From: an uncultured Christensenella sp.
GTDB taxonomy: Bacteria; Bacillota; Clostridia; Christensenellales; UBA3700
Reading direction: 5' to 3'
NCBI GenBank assembly: GCA_910583995.1
Contig: CAJTYW010000006.1
Coordinates: 1 to 64,000 of the forward strand
DNA length: 64,000 nucleotides
Shown piece by piece: positions 54,488 to 63,727 of the stretch. Every line of letters begins with the position of its first letter. Position 1 is the first letter of the stretch. The notes under the pieces were generated by a model that ran no database searches, was not told where the DNA came from, and saw only the letters and a program-made list of their open reading frames with translations. The translations under genes were made by a program, and so were the position numbers.

Positions 54488-56529
54488 TAAATAACTCTCC
54501 TTTTGGTGGTTGGTGAGTAGGTTTCAAAAATTTGCTCAAAGTTGACGCTGACACTGTCAGTAGCGATTGAACTATCTCTGAATACTGCATAAAGCGGTTT
54601 CATTTTTGCAATTTCTTTTACTACATCATCTGTCAAATCATTATCAAAGCAGCAAATTAGGTTTGGCTGACTGTCATTATCGTATTCGCCAACTATAAAA
54701 ACTTTTTTGTTATTAATAGTTTTCTCTTCGATTTTACTTGAAAGCAATACACCCATATCAAGCATAACTTGGAATAGTAAGTCTTCTGGTGTTCTATCTT
54801 CTTTAATATTATCTTCTAGTCCAGTAAGCAAATCTTGAGTTATATCTTCAGGATTATAGTAAATATCTTTCATACAACTGCTATCAAGTTTTAAAACACG
54901 AAAACCTATGTCAACTTGTCTTGATACATCACTCTTAGGTTGCGTTTTAATAAAATCAAATGCTACTTGCTCATTTCCTTGTAATGCTTCTAAAACCGAA
55001 ATTTGCTCGGGCTTATCTATAACTGTTGTATGCTTTAATTCATTTTGTGTTTTTTGAATTTCATTACCTGCTCTGCGAATGCGTTCTTTTGCTATTTCAC
55101 AAATATTTTTATACCCTGCTTTATATGCTTCAAATTTTTCATCACATTTTTCCGGTAATTGAACACAAATATACTTTCTTTTACCACCATCTTCAGCATT
55201 TAATTGCATAACTGCATGTGCTGTAGTTGCTGAACCTGAAAAGAAATCCATAATTATATCTTCTTTGTGAGTAAATGATAATAAATATTTAATAAATGAA
55301 ACTGACTTAGGAAAATCAAAACACCCATCAAGATTTAGTTTTTTTATGTCTTCACTACCTTTCTTATTTTTTAAATACATTGACGAAATTTTTTCATAAG
55401 TTTTCTTTTTTATTTGTGGATTAAATTTATCATTTTCAAAGTAAATTTCAATAATCTCGCCATTAATTTTAGCAGGGGTTGGTTGACATTTATTATTGAA
55501 AAAATTCCGCATATCGTTTGAACTTCTCCATCTTGCTTTTAGCTTTACAGGAAATTTAAGTTTCCCTTGTTCTATAACAATTGGATCAAAGTTTTCAATA
55601 TTTTCACTACTTCCTTCCACCTTTCTTGTTTCTTTGTATATTCCATCTGGTATATTTCTACATGATAAACCTGCTGGGAATTCGATTATTGGCATTGTTT
55701 GGTCCGTATTTCCCACTGTCCCCCTAGAAACAGAAATTTTTTCAACAGTTGTTAAATTAAAGTTATTTATGTTTTTTACATAAACAAGAGAATATTCGTG
55801 TTTAAAAATTGTATAATTCTTTGCTATTTCACTTGTTCTATTAACACAAATATTTAGAAGAAAATTTTTATTTCCAAAAATTTCATCACAAATTTTTTTC
55901 AGATTTTCTATTTCATGGTCATCTATAGAAATGAAAATCATTCCATCATTAGCAAGCAAATCTTTTGCCAACTTTAATCTTGAATACATCATTGAAAGCC
56001 AGTCTGAGTGAAATCTTCCATTACTATCATTATTTGGGAATAATTTATTCCCTTGGTCATCATAGCTTTTACTTGCTTGCAAATATTCTTCTGCTGATGT
56101 TGCGAAATCATCTTCATAAACAAAGTCATTGCCAGTATTGTAAGGCGGGTCTATGTATATCATTTTTACTTTGTTCAAATATGTTTCACGCAAAAGTTTT
56201 AGGACATCCAAATTGTCACCTTCAATATAAAGATTTTGAGTGTTGTCAAAGTCAACACTTTCCTCTTTGCAAGGACGAAGAGTAGCATTTATAGGAGAAT
56301 TTGCAGTAAGTATTGCTTGCTTTTTGCCAGGCCAGGTCATAGTGTATCTTTCATCATTGCCTTCAACAACAATATCGCTCAATTCCTGCTTTAGCAAATC
56401 AAAATCTACCATTTTAATCAATTTGCCATTGTTATCATATCCCTCAGTAACACAATTAGGGAATAATTCTGCAATCTTCCCAATATTCTCATTCACCAAA
56501 TTTTCACTCTGCATTTTTAATTTTTCCAT
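54487..56529 (-). CDS. mod: Type III-like site-specific DNA adenine methyltransferase
   Basis: This 680-residue N6-adenine methyltransferase has the catalytic motif DPPYNTGNDF (127-136) before the AdoMet motif MDFFSGSATTAHAV (about 430), which is the beta-class order of type III Mod subunits. The region between motifs and the C-terminal half would carry target recognition; the recognised site cannot be read off. GGAGAAAAATA precedes ATG 56529. It would protect host DNA from the Res enzyme two genes downstream. Confidence 0.92.
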   Translation of the reverse strand: MEKLKMQSENLVNENIGKIAELFPNCVTEGYDNNGKLIKMVDFDLLKQELSDIVVEGNDERYTMTWPGKKQAILTANSPINATLRPCKEESVDFDNTQNLYIEGDNLDVLKLLRETYLNKVKMIYIDPPYNTGNDFVYEDDFATSAEEYLQASKSYDDQGNKLFPNNDSNGRFHSDWLSMMYSRLKLAKDLLANDGMIFISIDDHEIENLKKICDEIFGNKNFLLNICVNRTSEIAKNYTIFKHEYSLVYVKNINNFNLTTVEKISVSRGTVGNTDQTMPIIEFPAGLSCRNIPDGIYKETRKVEGSSENIENFDPIVIEQGKLKFPVKLKARWRSSNDMRNFFNNKCQPTPAKINGEIIEIYFENDKFNPQIKKKTYEKISSMYLKNKKGSEDIKKLNLDGCFDFPKSVSFIKYLLSFTHKEDIIMDFFSGSATTAHAVMQLNAEDGGKRKYICVQLPEKCDEKFEAYKAGYKNICEIAKERIRRAGNEIQKTQNELKHTTVIDKPEQISVLEALQGNEQVAFDFIKTQPKSDVSRQVDIGFRVLKLDSSCMKDIYYNPEDITQDLLTGLEDNIKEDRTPEDLLFQVMLDMGVLLSSKIEEKTINNKKVFIVGEYDNDSQPNLICCFDNDLTDDVVKEIAKMKPLYAVFRDSSIATDSVSVNFEQIFETYSPTTKRRVI

Positions 56530-57221
56530 TATTTTTCTCCATTAATTATTTTCAATTTATTTAAGTATTTTTTTACTAAATCACATGCTTTCAAATTTAT
56601 AGATACAATTTCTTCACTTCTTTTATAACATTGGTTCTCTTCATCATGATTCAGTGTTGCGCCATTAAACAAAACATATTTATAAAAAAAACATTGTTTA
56701 TTACATATTTGATAGAATTCGATATAACGATTATATATGTCGTTATTTATAAAAGCTCTAGACTTCCCCAAAATACTAATAAAATTATTACACGCATTAA
56801 CATAGTCAGTAAATCTTTTATTTTTTAATTCTCCTTGCAACTTCAAATCCTTTGGAACATCATCATACATAGGGAACAACATTTTTGCTTGCATTTCAAG
56901 TTCAAATGCTTTTTCGGTAAGCTCTTGCAATAACATTATTTCTATATCAAATTGCTTTTCAGTAACATATATCATTCCAGTGTTAATGCTTCTATTTTTC
57001 TCCAAATCTATATCAAGTTCATTTTTATATTTTTCTATTTCTTTTTGATACTTAGTTTTAACTTCTTCAAATTGCTTATCATACTTTAATTGCTGCTTTT
57101 TTAACATTTTTTCGGCTAATATATTTCCACCCCACTTTGTAATCGCTACTATTATAGCACCTGAGCTACCTACAGCACCAATTATTCCAGCGATCAATAC
57201 TCCTATCTGTTCCCAAGTCAT
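56529..57221 (-). CDS. Membrane-anchored coiled-coil protein of unknown function
   Basis: This 230-residue protein begins with one membrane segment (about 7-27, VLIAGIIGAVGSSGAIIVAI), then a long charged coiled coil (about 35-75, QQLKYDKQFEEVKTKYQK) and a helical C-terminal domain. It ends one base into the mod start. The binding site (GGAG, 14 bases upstream) is poor. Similar short membrane-plus-coiled-coil proteins accompany defence operons, but I know no function. Confidence 0.65.
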   Translation of the reverse strand: MTWEQIGVLIAGIIGAVGSSGAIIVAITKWGGNILAEKMLKKQQLKYDKQFEEVKTKYQKEIEKYKNELDIDLEKNRSINTGMIYVTEKQFDIEIMLLQELTEKAFELEMQAKMLFPMYDDVPKDLKLQGELKNKRFTDYVNACNNFISILGKSRAFINNDIYNRYIEFYQICNKQCFFYKYVLFNGATLNHDEENQCYKRSEEIVSINLKACDLVKKYLNKLKIINGEK

Positions 57222-57244
57222 AAATTTATTTTATCTCTCCATTT

Positions 57245-57297
57245 TCTGCAAATCTTTTTTCATTTTGTTGCACTTTATCGTTTAACTCAAACTTTTT
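57245..57297 (-). pseudogene. Copied 3' end of the DUF4391 gene
   Basis: On the minus strand this stretch reads NKKFELNDKVQQ and then, after a two-base shift, MKKDLQKM. The DUF4391 gene ends KKIELNDRVRQMKKDLQMLEN. The DNA match with 59431-59484 includes 17 identical bases. It sits between the 292-aa gene and the coiled-coil gene with no other part of a DUF4391 gene. Confidence 0.75.
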
Positions 57298-57307
57298 GTT
57301 CTTCCCG

Positions 57308-58186
57308 TTATTTTTCTACGTTTTCAATTTTATCTTTTATTTCTTTAAATTTAATAGTTCTGTCTTTATTATCAAGTTCTAAAAAAGCTAATAATATCAT
57401 TTGATAAAGTTCATCATACCATTCTTCTAGTTCTTCATCCTTCATTTCTGCAACAACTTTTTTGAAATGTTTATTGTTACTTTCGTCAATATTGTTATGT
57501 CTCAAATTAAAATTATTTAGCATATAAAAAATATTTGTTGTTGATTCTTTATTAACTAGATTTAATGTATCTCTTTTAGCTTCAAGTTCATTACCAAATC
57601 TCAATAATATTTTCTTTTTTGTAGCCAAATCACCTTTTAGCGTATGATGATTATACTTTAAAACTTCCATTGATAAGTCGTCATCTACAATTTCTGCAAC
57701 TGCTGTAACTTCTGGCTTATCTTCAATGACCAAAACTTGTTCTTTTTCCTTATCGTAAATAGCTTGATAATTAAGTCTAGCTAAAATGTCTTGCATTAAA
57801 TCAAATAAATGATAAAAATTATTTTTAAAACCAAAGTTTACACAAGTTATTTTTGATTTGTTTTCTGCTAATTTCCAAAAATTAAAAACCATTTCTATAA
57901 TTATCAAGCTTTCATTAACACTATCAATGCAATTTTTAATATTAAATAATAATTCTTTATATCCAATAGTACTTAGAAAATCATCAACATCTAAGCAATG
58001 TCCTCTACTTTTCCAAGTTGAGAAACAAAACTCTTCAACAAAATCTTTTAAAGACATATCTCTTGTATAAAGCACTTCATTGCAAGCACAAATTTTATCT
58101 TCAGAAAACAATCGAATTATTCTATCAATATCATTTTTTATATTTGAATTGTCTCTTACTATTTCAAAAATATTCTTTCTTCCCAT
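57308..58186 (-). CDS. Unknown 292-aa protein in the inserted cargo
   Basis: This mostly helical cytoplasmic protein has no family I recognise. Features are a Cys/Trp-containing N-terminal half (FCFSTWKSRGHCLDVDDF), an acidic central strand (VLVIEDKPEVTAVAEIVDDD) and a C-terminal helical part with NLRHNNIDESNNKHFK and EELEEWYDELYQMILLAFLEL. The C-terminal half vaguely recalls abortive-infection proteins, but I would not assign it. It follows the 77-aa membrane gene by 13 bases and has a weak AGAAAG site. Confidence 0.6.
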   Translation of the reverse strand: MGRKNIFEIVRDNSNIKNDIDRIIRLFSEDKICACNEVLYTRDMSLKDFVEEFCFSTWKSRGHCLDVDDFLSTIGYKELLFNIKNCIDSVNESLIIIEMVFNFWKLAENKSKITCVNFGFKNNFYHLFDLMQDILARLNYQAIYDKEKEQVLVIEDKPEVTAVAEIVDDDLSMEVLKYNHHTLKGDLATKKKILLRFGNELEAKRDTLNLVNKESTTNIFYMLNNFNLRHNNIDESNNKHFKKVVAEMKDEELEEWYDELYQMILLAFLELDNKDRTIKFKEIKDKIENVEK

Positions 58187-58199
58187 ATCTTTCTATACC

Positions 58200-58433
58200 T
58201 TAATTTTTTTCTCTCTCAATTTTACTTACACCACTTAAATCTATTGTCTTTTTAACATAGTTTGTTTTTACACCATTAAAATGTTGTTCTTTTTGCAATT
58301 GTTGTTTATTAAGAGATTTTATATCGTATTTTGAATAGTTAACTTTAAATGTTAATTTATTTATTAATAAATATACAATGCTTGATAAAAATGCTAGCAC
58401 TGCTAATATTACAAATGTTTCAAAAATTTTCAT
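58200..58433 (-). CDS. Small single-pass membrane protein
   Basis: This 77-residue protein has one membrane segment (about 6-26) and a basic cytoplasmic tail of about 50 residues. A good AAGGAAGGA site precedes ATG 58433. It is paired with the 292-aa gene 13 bases downstream. Function is unknown; a small membrane effector next to a cytoplasmic partner is a common defence arrangement, which is inference. Confidence 0.6.
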   Translation of the reverse strand: MKIFETFVILAVLAFLSSIVYLLINKLTFKVNYSKYDIKSLNKQQLQKEQHFNGVKTNYVKKTIDLSGVSKIEREKN

Positions 58434-58530
58434 AATAATTCCTTCCTTTTTTTAATTATCTAACATTTATAAACTTTTTTTGTCATTTTAATTTTATAAT
58501 TTAATTCCATTCTTATATTTAAAATAATTT

Positions 58531-59367
58531 TTACTCTTCTAATTTTTTAGGGGTTGTATCTAGTAATATTTTATTTGTAGCATTTGCATTTGATATTACT
58601 TTTGTGCCTGTTGCTTTTTCAAACTCTTCCTTAGCACTATTTGAAACATTTCCGCCACGCCTTGCCACACTTTTACTTTCATCAAATGTTTGTGGTTTTT
58701 CTTGTTGTGATAATGTTTTTGTTGTAAGTTCTGCAAGTTGATTAATAGTAAGTTCTATATCTGTCATATTATCTCTAAGACTTTCCTTTTTTAAGTTTTT
58801 AAGGCTTTTATATTCCTTAACACTCAATCCACTCCAAGCCTTTGTAAGTTCGTTTGTAAGAATGGCATAATCACTTTCTTTTTCAATTCCACGCTCTTTC
58901 CATTCGTCAGTAAGTTCTTTGCGTATTTTGATAGATAAAAGTCTTTGAGTTATCCATTCTGGAGAATAGCCTTTTGCACGATAAAAATCAGCACCTCTTT
59001 GCATTGCTTTTTCTGGGTCGGCAATTTCATCAAGTCTGTCGCTTCCAACATCCGCAAGCCAAAGTTTAAAAGGTTCAGCTTTTGGAGAAGGAATAGATTG
59101 AACAAGGCGTAAAATACCTTTTGTATTTAAAACATCTTGCTTATAAAATTTGCCATCTGCTGATTGCAATTTCAGTTGACTACAATTTGTAGTCAACTCA
59201 CTGCCTTCACTTTTTAATCTTGTTTTTAGAACACTCCAATATTTTCTTGGATTTGCACTATCTGTAAGTATTGCAACAACATCCACAACAGAAAAATACC
59301 AATCTTCCTCTTGCTCATTCCACTGCGTTCTTATTTTTCTATCTTCAAAAACTTTAATGTTTGACAT
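58531..59367 (-). CDS. Bro-N/DinD-like protein
   Basis: The 278-residue protein has an N-terminal Bro-N domain (about 4-105, DWYFSVVDVVAILTDSANPRK and ILRLVQSIPSPKAEPFKLWL). A helical part with ADPEKAMQRGADFYRAKGYS and WITQRLLSIKIR follows, then an Asn/Thr-rich end. It belongs to the phage antirepressor-like or DNA-damage-inducible DinD-like group and probably binds DNA. GAGG precedes ATG 59367. A perfect 8-bp hairpin lies between it and the DUF4391 gene. Confidence 0.8.
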   Translation of the reverse strand: MSNIKVFEDRKIRTQWNEQEEDWYFSVVDVVAILTDSANPRKYWSVLKTRLKSEGSELTTNCSQLKLQSADGKFYKQDVLNTKGILRLVQSIPSPKAEPFKLWLADVGSDRLDEIADPEKAMQRGADFYRAKGYSPEWITQRLLSIKIRKELTDEWKERGIEKESDYAILTNELTKAWSGLSVKEYKSLKNLKKESLRDNMTDIELTINQLAELTTKTLSQQEKPQTFDESKSVARRGGNVSNSAKEEFEKATGTKVISNANATNKILLDTTPKKLEE

Positions 59368-59387
59368 TAAACTTTACCTCAATTGCA

Positions 59388-59410
59388 GTTGCCGATGAAT
59401 TCTCGGCAAC
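59388..59410. other. Hairpin between DUF4391 and Bro-N genes
   Basis: GTTGCCGA (59388-59395) and TCGGCAAC (59403-59410) form a perfect stem with a 7-base loop. On the minus strand no T tract follows, so in the operon transcript it may be a processing or stabilising hairpin; on the plus strand it would look like a terminator (TTATTTTTTAATTTT follows). Confidence 0.5.
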
Positions 59411-59417
59411 TTATTTT

Positions 59418-60053
59418 TTAATTTTCCAACATTTGCAAATCTTTTTTCATTTGTCGTACTCTATCGTTCAACTCAATCTTTTTATTTGGTTGTCTTTCTG
59501 CATCACGCATTTTTATTAATTTCTCAATATATGCCTTTTGATTTTTAATTACAGACATTCTGTCAGCATATTGCTCAAAAGTTTCTTCTTGTCTAAAAGA
59601 ATATCCTGCCACATTTGTTACCATAAGTTTATAAACATTTTCAAGTTTGGAAGTAATCGGCATATCTTGTTTAGCAACTTTTTTCCAATCACTTTCAAAA
59701 GTCTTTAACACTTTTATCTTTTCTTCCTGTAAAACTTTTAGTGCTATAACATATTTTATCTCGTAATTAAAGTGCAACCTAAACAATATTTGAAAATTGA
59801 TGAACTTATTCAATGCTTCAAGAAATTTTGTAGGAACTTCGCTTGTATTTAAGTGTATATCCATTATATAAATTTCTTTTACATTAACACTTGCATCAAG
59901 TTTTGTTCTATCTTGCGATAATGTGTTAGAAAGCGTAACATCTATCACATTTTTTGCACTGGTTTTTATCTCTTTATCTGCCTTGATTGTGCGAAATAAA
60001 TCAAGCATTTTAAATTTTAAATTCACAAAAGTTTGTTCATTATAATTAAACAT
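59418..60053 (-). CDS. DUF4391-family protein
   Basis: This 211-residue protein has the DUF4391 pattern: an N-terminal alpha/beta part (FNYNEQTFVNLKFKMLDLF to VIDVTLSNTLSQDRTKLDAS), a helical middle with FQILFRLHFNYEIKYVIALK, and a C-terminal coiled coil (about 165-211). In many genomes such genes sit between a PLD-N/SNF2 helicase and type III mod/res genes, as here; the activity is unknown. AGGAGAATT precedes ATG 60053. Its last codons are duplicated at 57245-57297. Confidence 0.78.
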   Translation of the reverse strand: MFNYNEQTFVNLKFKMLDLFRTIKADKEIKTSAKNVIDVTLSNTLSQDRTKLDASVNVKEIYIMDIHLNTSEVPTKFLEALNKFINFQILFRLHFNYEIKYVIALKVLQEEKIKVLKTFESDWKKVAKQDMPITSKLENVYKLMVTNVAGYSFRQEETFEQYADRMSVIKNQKAYIEKLIKMRDAERQPNKKIELNDRVRQMKKDLQMLEN

Positions 60054-60060
60054 AATTCTC

Positions 60061-63000
60061 CTATTTTACTGCTATAAATGCCACAAGTTCAAAATCATCA
60101 AGACCTTTTATTTTGTCTCCACTTAAAACACTGCTACCTTGCTTAAATAGTGCAACAATATCGCTTTGCTCTTTTACTTCAATAATGCTTTTTATCGCTT
60201 CTTCAAGTAGTTCTGAATATTTTTGCATATCAAGCCCGTCATTGGTTTCTTCATTAAATTGCTTATATGCCGATACTATTGGAACATTTTCCCCTTTGCA
60301 AGATGAGCGAATTACATCCAAAATCTGCTTAACTTCTAAGTGGTTATTCACAATTTCGCCTTCGCTATCAACATAAACTAAGTAATAAGGATGCAATCTG
60401 TTTTGTCTATTTATATTGACACTGTTATTGTAATTTTTAATGATATAAATTACACCCGGCACAATGCCTTTTGCGTTATCGGCTGGGACAACACAATGCA
60501 AGCCTTTTGGCACTCTTTTTGGCTCGCCATAAGTTTTAATAAACTCTGTGGCATCCATTCTAAATTCGTTAAGTCCAAGGTCGGAAATGGAAATGCCATT
60601 GTTTGTATCTTCGAGTTCAATGTTTTCGCCTTCACGAAGTTTTTTGATTTGAATCTCACGGTAATCGTCCATTTGGTCATCTGGATTTAACAAATTATCG
60701 TCAGCAGTTGCAGTTTGATCCACAATAGCCATTCTACTTTTTACTCTATCAGTTAAGTTGATATATTCATTTAGTGGTAAAGGTGGCCAAAAGTTTATAA
60801 GTTTAATTACTTTATTTTTACTACCTAAACGGTCAATTCGACCGAATCTTTGCACAATTCGTACAGGATTCCAGTGAATATCGTAGTTAATACACAGGTC
60901 ACAGTCTTGCAAGTTTTGACCTTCGGAGATACAGTCGGTGGCAATTAGCACATCAATGTCCTTAAAGCAATCATCATATTCGTGCTTATCTATTTTTGTA
61001 CTCCATTTTAAGTTTTTGTCATTATACGATTCAATAGTTTTATGTATCCAACCAAAAGTTTCTTCTCTATGTTTACTCACTGGACTAAACATTGTAAGCA
61101 ACCAATTTGTCTTCTTTGGGCAATGTTTAAGTGTTACTTTGTTGGATTGTCCTTCAATCATAGCTGTTTCAATGCCATATTTATCTTTTAAGTATTTGCC
61201 TAAATTGTCATACAAATAGCTTGCAGTATCTGCAAAAGCAGAGAATATAAGCACTTTTTTGTTGCCTCTATTCATTGGATTTTTTATTTTTTCATCAATG
61301 ATATTTTTAAGTGTATCAAGTTTATAATCGTGTTCCGGTGTTACTTTGTTAAGTTCACTTATCAAACATTCCAAAATCTCAACATCGTCTTCCATTGCTG
61401 CTTTCCACGATAACCTATCAATATCTGCATATTCAATTTCAACTTCTTTACCTTTATCTTTTTTAACAAGATTAAGGCTTCCATCTTCGTCTTGGTCAAA
61501 AATCTCATAATTAAACACTTGCTTAGTTGCTGTTGCATCTGGTCGCATTTGTCCCTTTTCAAACATATCAAGTTTGCGTAGTTCAGATCTGTTTAAGTCC
61601 AACATCCCTTGCATTGTAAGTCGGAACGCTTGAACACTTGACTCAAGTCGTTTTAGCAAATTTACGGTCATCAATCTTTTTATACCAGACGCACGACCAC
61701 TCCTTGTTAAATTGCTATGTTTGATTTCAACATCATATTTTCTTTCATATTTTGCTTTTTGACTATCTTGCACAAAATCAAACAAACCATATACAGCCAT
61801 ACTCATATCTTTTATGGCTTTATATATTTCTTTATATTGTGGAATATCTGTTCTTTTAGTAAGTTCAGGATAATATGATTGAGGTGGCAATCTGTCAGGA
61901 AATTTGCCAATATTGTTGATATTATAATATTTTACAATGTTTTTTCTGCTCCTTGCAATAGTTACACTATCTAGCAGAATTTTAAAATCAATACTCAAAC
62001 CATCTATTAAATCTTTAGTTTTGCGTTGTTCGGCTGGCAACTTGCTCCAATCATTAAATACTGCCTGTGCTTGACGGAAAATTGTTGCTACATTATATTT
62101 TGTGTCAAGACTTTTTTCAAAAGCATCATAGTCTTGGCTATATGCCAAAGCTAACTGATTTTTAAGGTCATTGTATCTATTATTCACAGGTGTGGCAGAA
62201 AGCATCAAAACTTTTGTTTTAACCCCTTCTTTAATAATATGGTTGACTAAAAAGTCATATCTTGTTTCTTTGTCTTTTGCAGGGTTATTGTTCCTGAAAT
62301 TGTGAGACTCATCAATTACAACTAAGTCATAGTTGCCCCAATTTACAAGGCGTAAATCTCTGCCATTATGTGCAGTGCCAACTCTGCCTAAATCGGTGTG
62401 ATACAAAACTTCATATCTTATCCTATCTTCGTAAAAAATATTGTTTGTATCGTTACTGCTACCACAATATTGAGTCCAGTTATCACTTAACCTTTTTGGG
62501 CATAGCACTAAAATACTTTTGTTTCTAAGTGAATAATAAGAAATAACAGCAAGAGCCGTAAAAGTTTTACCCAAACCAACGCTGTCAGCCAAAATACAAC
62601 CATTATGCTTTTCAAGTTTATTTATAATTGAAATAACACCGTCTTTTTGAAAGTCATATAGAGCATTCCAAATTTTTGTATTTTTAAAGCCAGTCATTTC
62701 ATTTGGCATATTGTCTTCGGTTATATCATCAAGGAATTCACTGAATATATTATAAAGAATAACAAAATAAATGAACTCAGGGCTATTTTCTTGATATGCA
62801 CTTCCTATCATTTCAACAACTGCATCCGTTATATCTTCAACCTTTGTTTTGTCATTCCAAACTTCATCAAACATTGAAAATAAAAATTTGCTATGCTCGG
62901 CAATATCCGTTTTAGTTATCGCAGTGAAAATATTATTGCTTTGTTGATAACCTAAATCACTAGTTGTAAATCCATCAATAGGGTTATAAGTTATAGAAGA

Positions 63001-63417
63001 ACTATCTTTCTTTTCAATACCAATAATGTTAGGTATACCACCAGTTGTTATATTGCTTTTAAATTTTACTTTTTTCTTGACCCATTCGGCACATTCTTTT
63101 GCTATTGCTTTTAATGTCATTTCATTTCTAAGTCTAATCTCAAATTCATTACCATATAAACTATTTTCACGATTTAATTTTGGAATAAAGAACTCTCGTC
63201 TTTCTTTTTTTGTACTATCAGTTAGTTGGTCTTTTGTAAAAGTAGGTGATGTGAATAAAAACTTTAGTTCATCAATTTTTTCAAGTTCTGCTTTTAACTC
63301 CTTGAAAGCATACATGGAAAAGCATGAGGCAGCAATCCTTACCTTTGAACCTTCTTGTAACTCCACTTTCAAATCTTCACCTAACAACTTCATCCTATTA
63401 TCAATAGTCTCAAACAT
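60061..63417 (-). CDS. SNF2-like helicase with PLD-like N-terminal domain
   Basis: This 1118-residue protein has an N-terminal PLD-like region (VRIAASCFSMYAFKELK and FLFTSPTF). An SF2/SNF2 ATPase follows with Walker A DSVGLGKT (about 278-285), motif II VVIDESHNFRN, motif III MLSATPVNN, motif V ATDCISEGQNLQDCD and motif VI QRFGRIDRLGSKN. It should translocate on DNA in the defence complex. ATG 63417 is chosen because AGAGGAAAT lies just upstream; the in-frame extension to 63549 runs through the promoter. It heads the island's operon. Confidence 0.88.
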   Translation of the reverse strand: MFETIDNRMKLLGEDLKVELQEGSKVRIAASCFSMYAFKELKAELEKIDELKFLFTSPTFTKDQLTDSTKKERREFFIPKLNRENSLYGNEFEIRLRNEMTLKAIAKECAEWVKKKVKFKSNITTGGIPNIIGIEKKDSSSITYNPIDGFTTSDLGYQQSNNIFTAITKTDIAEHSKFLFSMFDEVWNDKTKVEDITDAVVEMIGSAYQENSPEFIYFVILYNIFSEFLDDITEDNMPNEMTGFKNTKIWNALYDFQKDGVISIINKLEKHNGCILADSVGLGKTFTALAVISYYSLRNKSILVLCPKRLSDNWTQYCGSSNDTNNIFYEDRIRYEVLYHTDLGRVGTAHNGRDLRLVNWGNYDLVVIDESHNFRNNNPAKDKETRYDFLVNHIIKEGVKTKVLMLSATPVNNRYNDLKNQLALAYSQDYDAFEKSLDTKYNVATIFRQAQAVFNDWSKLPAEQRKTKDLIDGLSIDFKILLDSVTIARSRKNIVKYYNINNIGKFPDRLPPQSYYPELTKRTDIPQYKEIYKAIKDMSMAVYGLFDFVQDSQKAKYERKYDVEIKHSNLTRSGRASGIKRLMTVNLLKRLESSVQAFRLTMQGMLDLNRSELRKLDMFEKGQMRPDATATKQVFNYEIFDQDEDGSLNLVKKDKGKEVEIEYADIDRLSWKAAMEDDVEILECLISELNKVTPEHDYKLDTLKNIIDEKIKNPMNRGNKKVLIFSAFADTASYLYDNLGKYLKDKYGIETAMIEGQSNKVTLKHCPKKTNWLLTMFSPVSKHREETFGWIHKTIESYNDKNLKWSTKIDKHEYDDCFKDIDVLIATDCISEGQNLQDCDLCINYDIHWNPVRIVQRFGRIDRLGSKNKVIKLINFWPPLPLNEYINLTDRVKSRMAIVDQTATADDNLLNPDDQMDDYREIQIKKLREGENIELEDTNNGISISDLGLNEFRMDATEFIKTYGEPKRVPKGLHCVVPADNAKGIVPGVIYIIKNYNNSVNINRQNRLHPYYLVYVDSEGEIVNNHLEVKQILDVIRSSCKGENVPIVSAYKQFNEETNDGLDMQKYSELLEEAIKSIIEVKEQSDIVALFKQGSSVLSGDKIKGLDDFELVAFIAVK

Positions 63418-63457
63418 ATATTTCCTCTGTAAATCGTATAAAAACCTATTATATTTA

Positions 63458-63486
63458 ATTATAATATAAAAATCAACAAATTTCAA
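63458..63486 (-). promoter_or_regulatory. Sigma-A promoter of the defence operon
   Basis: TTGAAA (63481-63486), a 17-base spacer and a perfect TATAAT (63458-63463) lie on the minus strand about 40 bases upstream of the helicase start. It is the only strong promoter I see ahead of the roughly 19-kb run of minus-strand genes. Confidence 0.75.
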
Positions 63487-63653
63487 GAGTTTTGTACAAT
63501 TATTATAGTCTCGCAACATTTTCATATGTTTATTCAATACCTTTTGCAATATTTAGCTGTAAAATTTTTAATATGTTCTCACAGTCTTAGATTATATTTA
63601 GTTATCTGCTAGGGTCAAGACTTCAAAAGGTTTATGTATTTTTGGTAAAAAAA

Positions 63654-63690
63654 TTAAGCATCAAGTAAAATTTATGTTACTGATGCTTAA
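63654..63690 (-). terminator. Terminator of rlmD
   Basis: TTAAGCATCA (63654-63663) pairs with TGATGCTTAA (63681-63690), extended by AGTAA/TTACT with a bulge. On the minus strand seven T residues follow. It lies 38 bases after the rlmD stop codon. Confidence 0.8.
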
Positions 63691-63727
63691 AATGTGTTAT
63701 TTTACCCTTATTTTGGTATATTTTTCG

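Noticed and set aside
50672..63417. Assignment of the helicase/mod/res cluster to BREX or DISARM
   Set aside because: No PglZ, BrxC, BrxL, DrmA or DrmB-like protein is present; gene content fits a type III-like system with extra genes.
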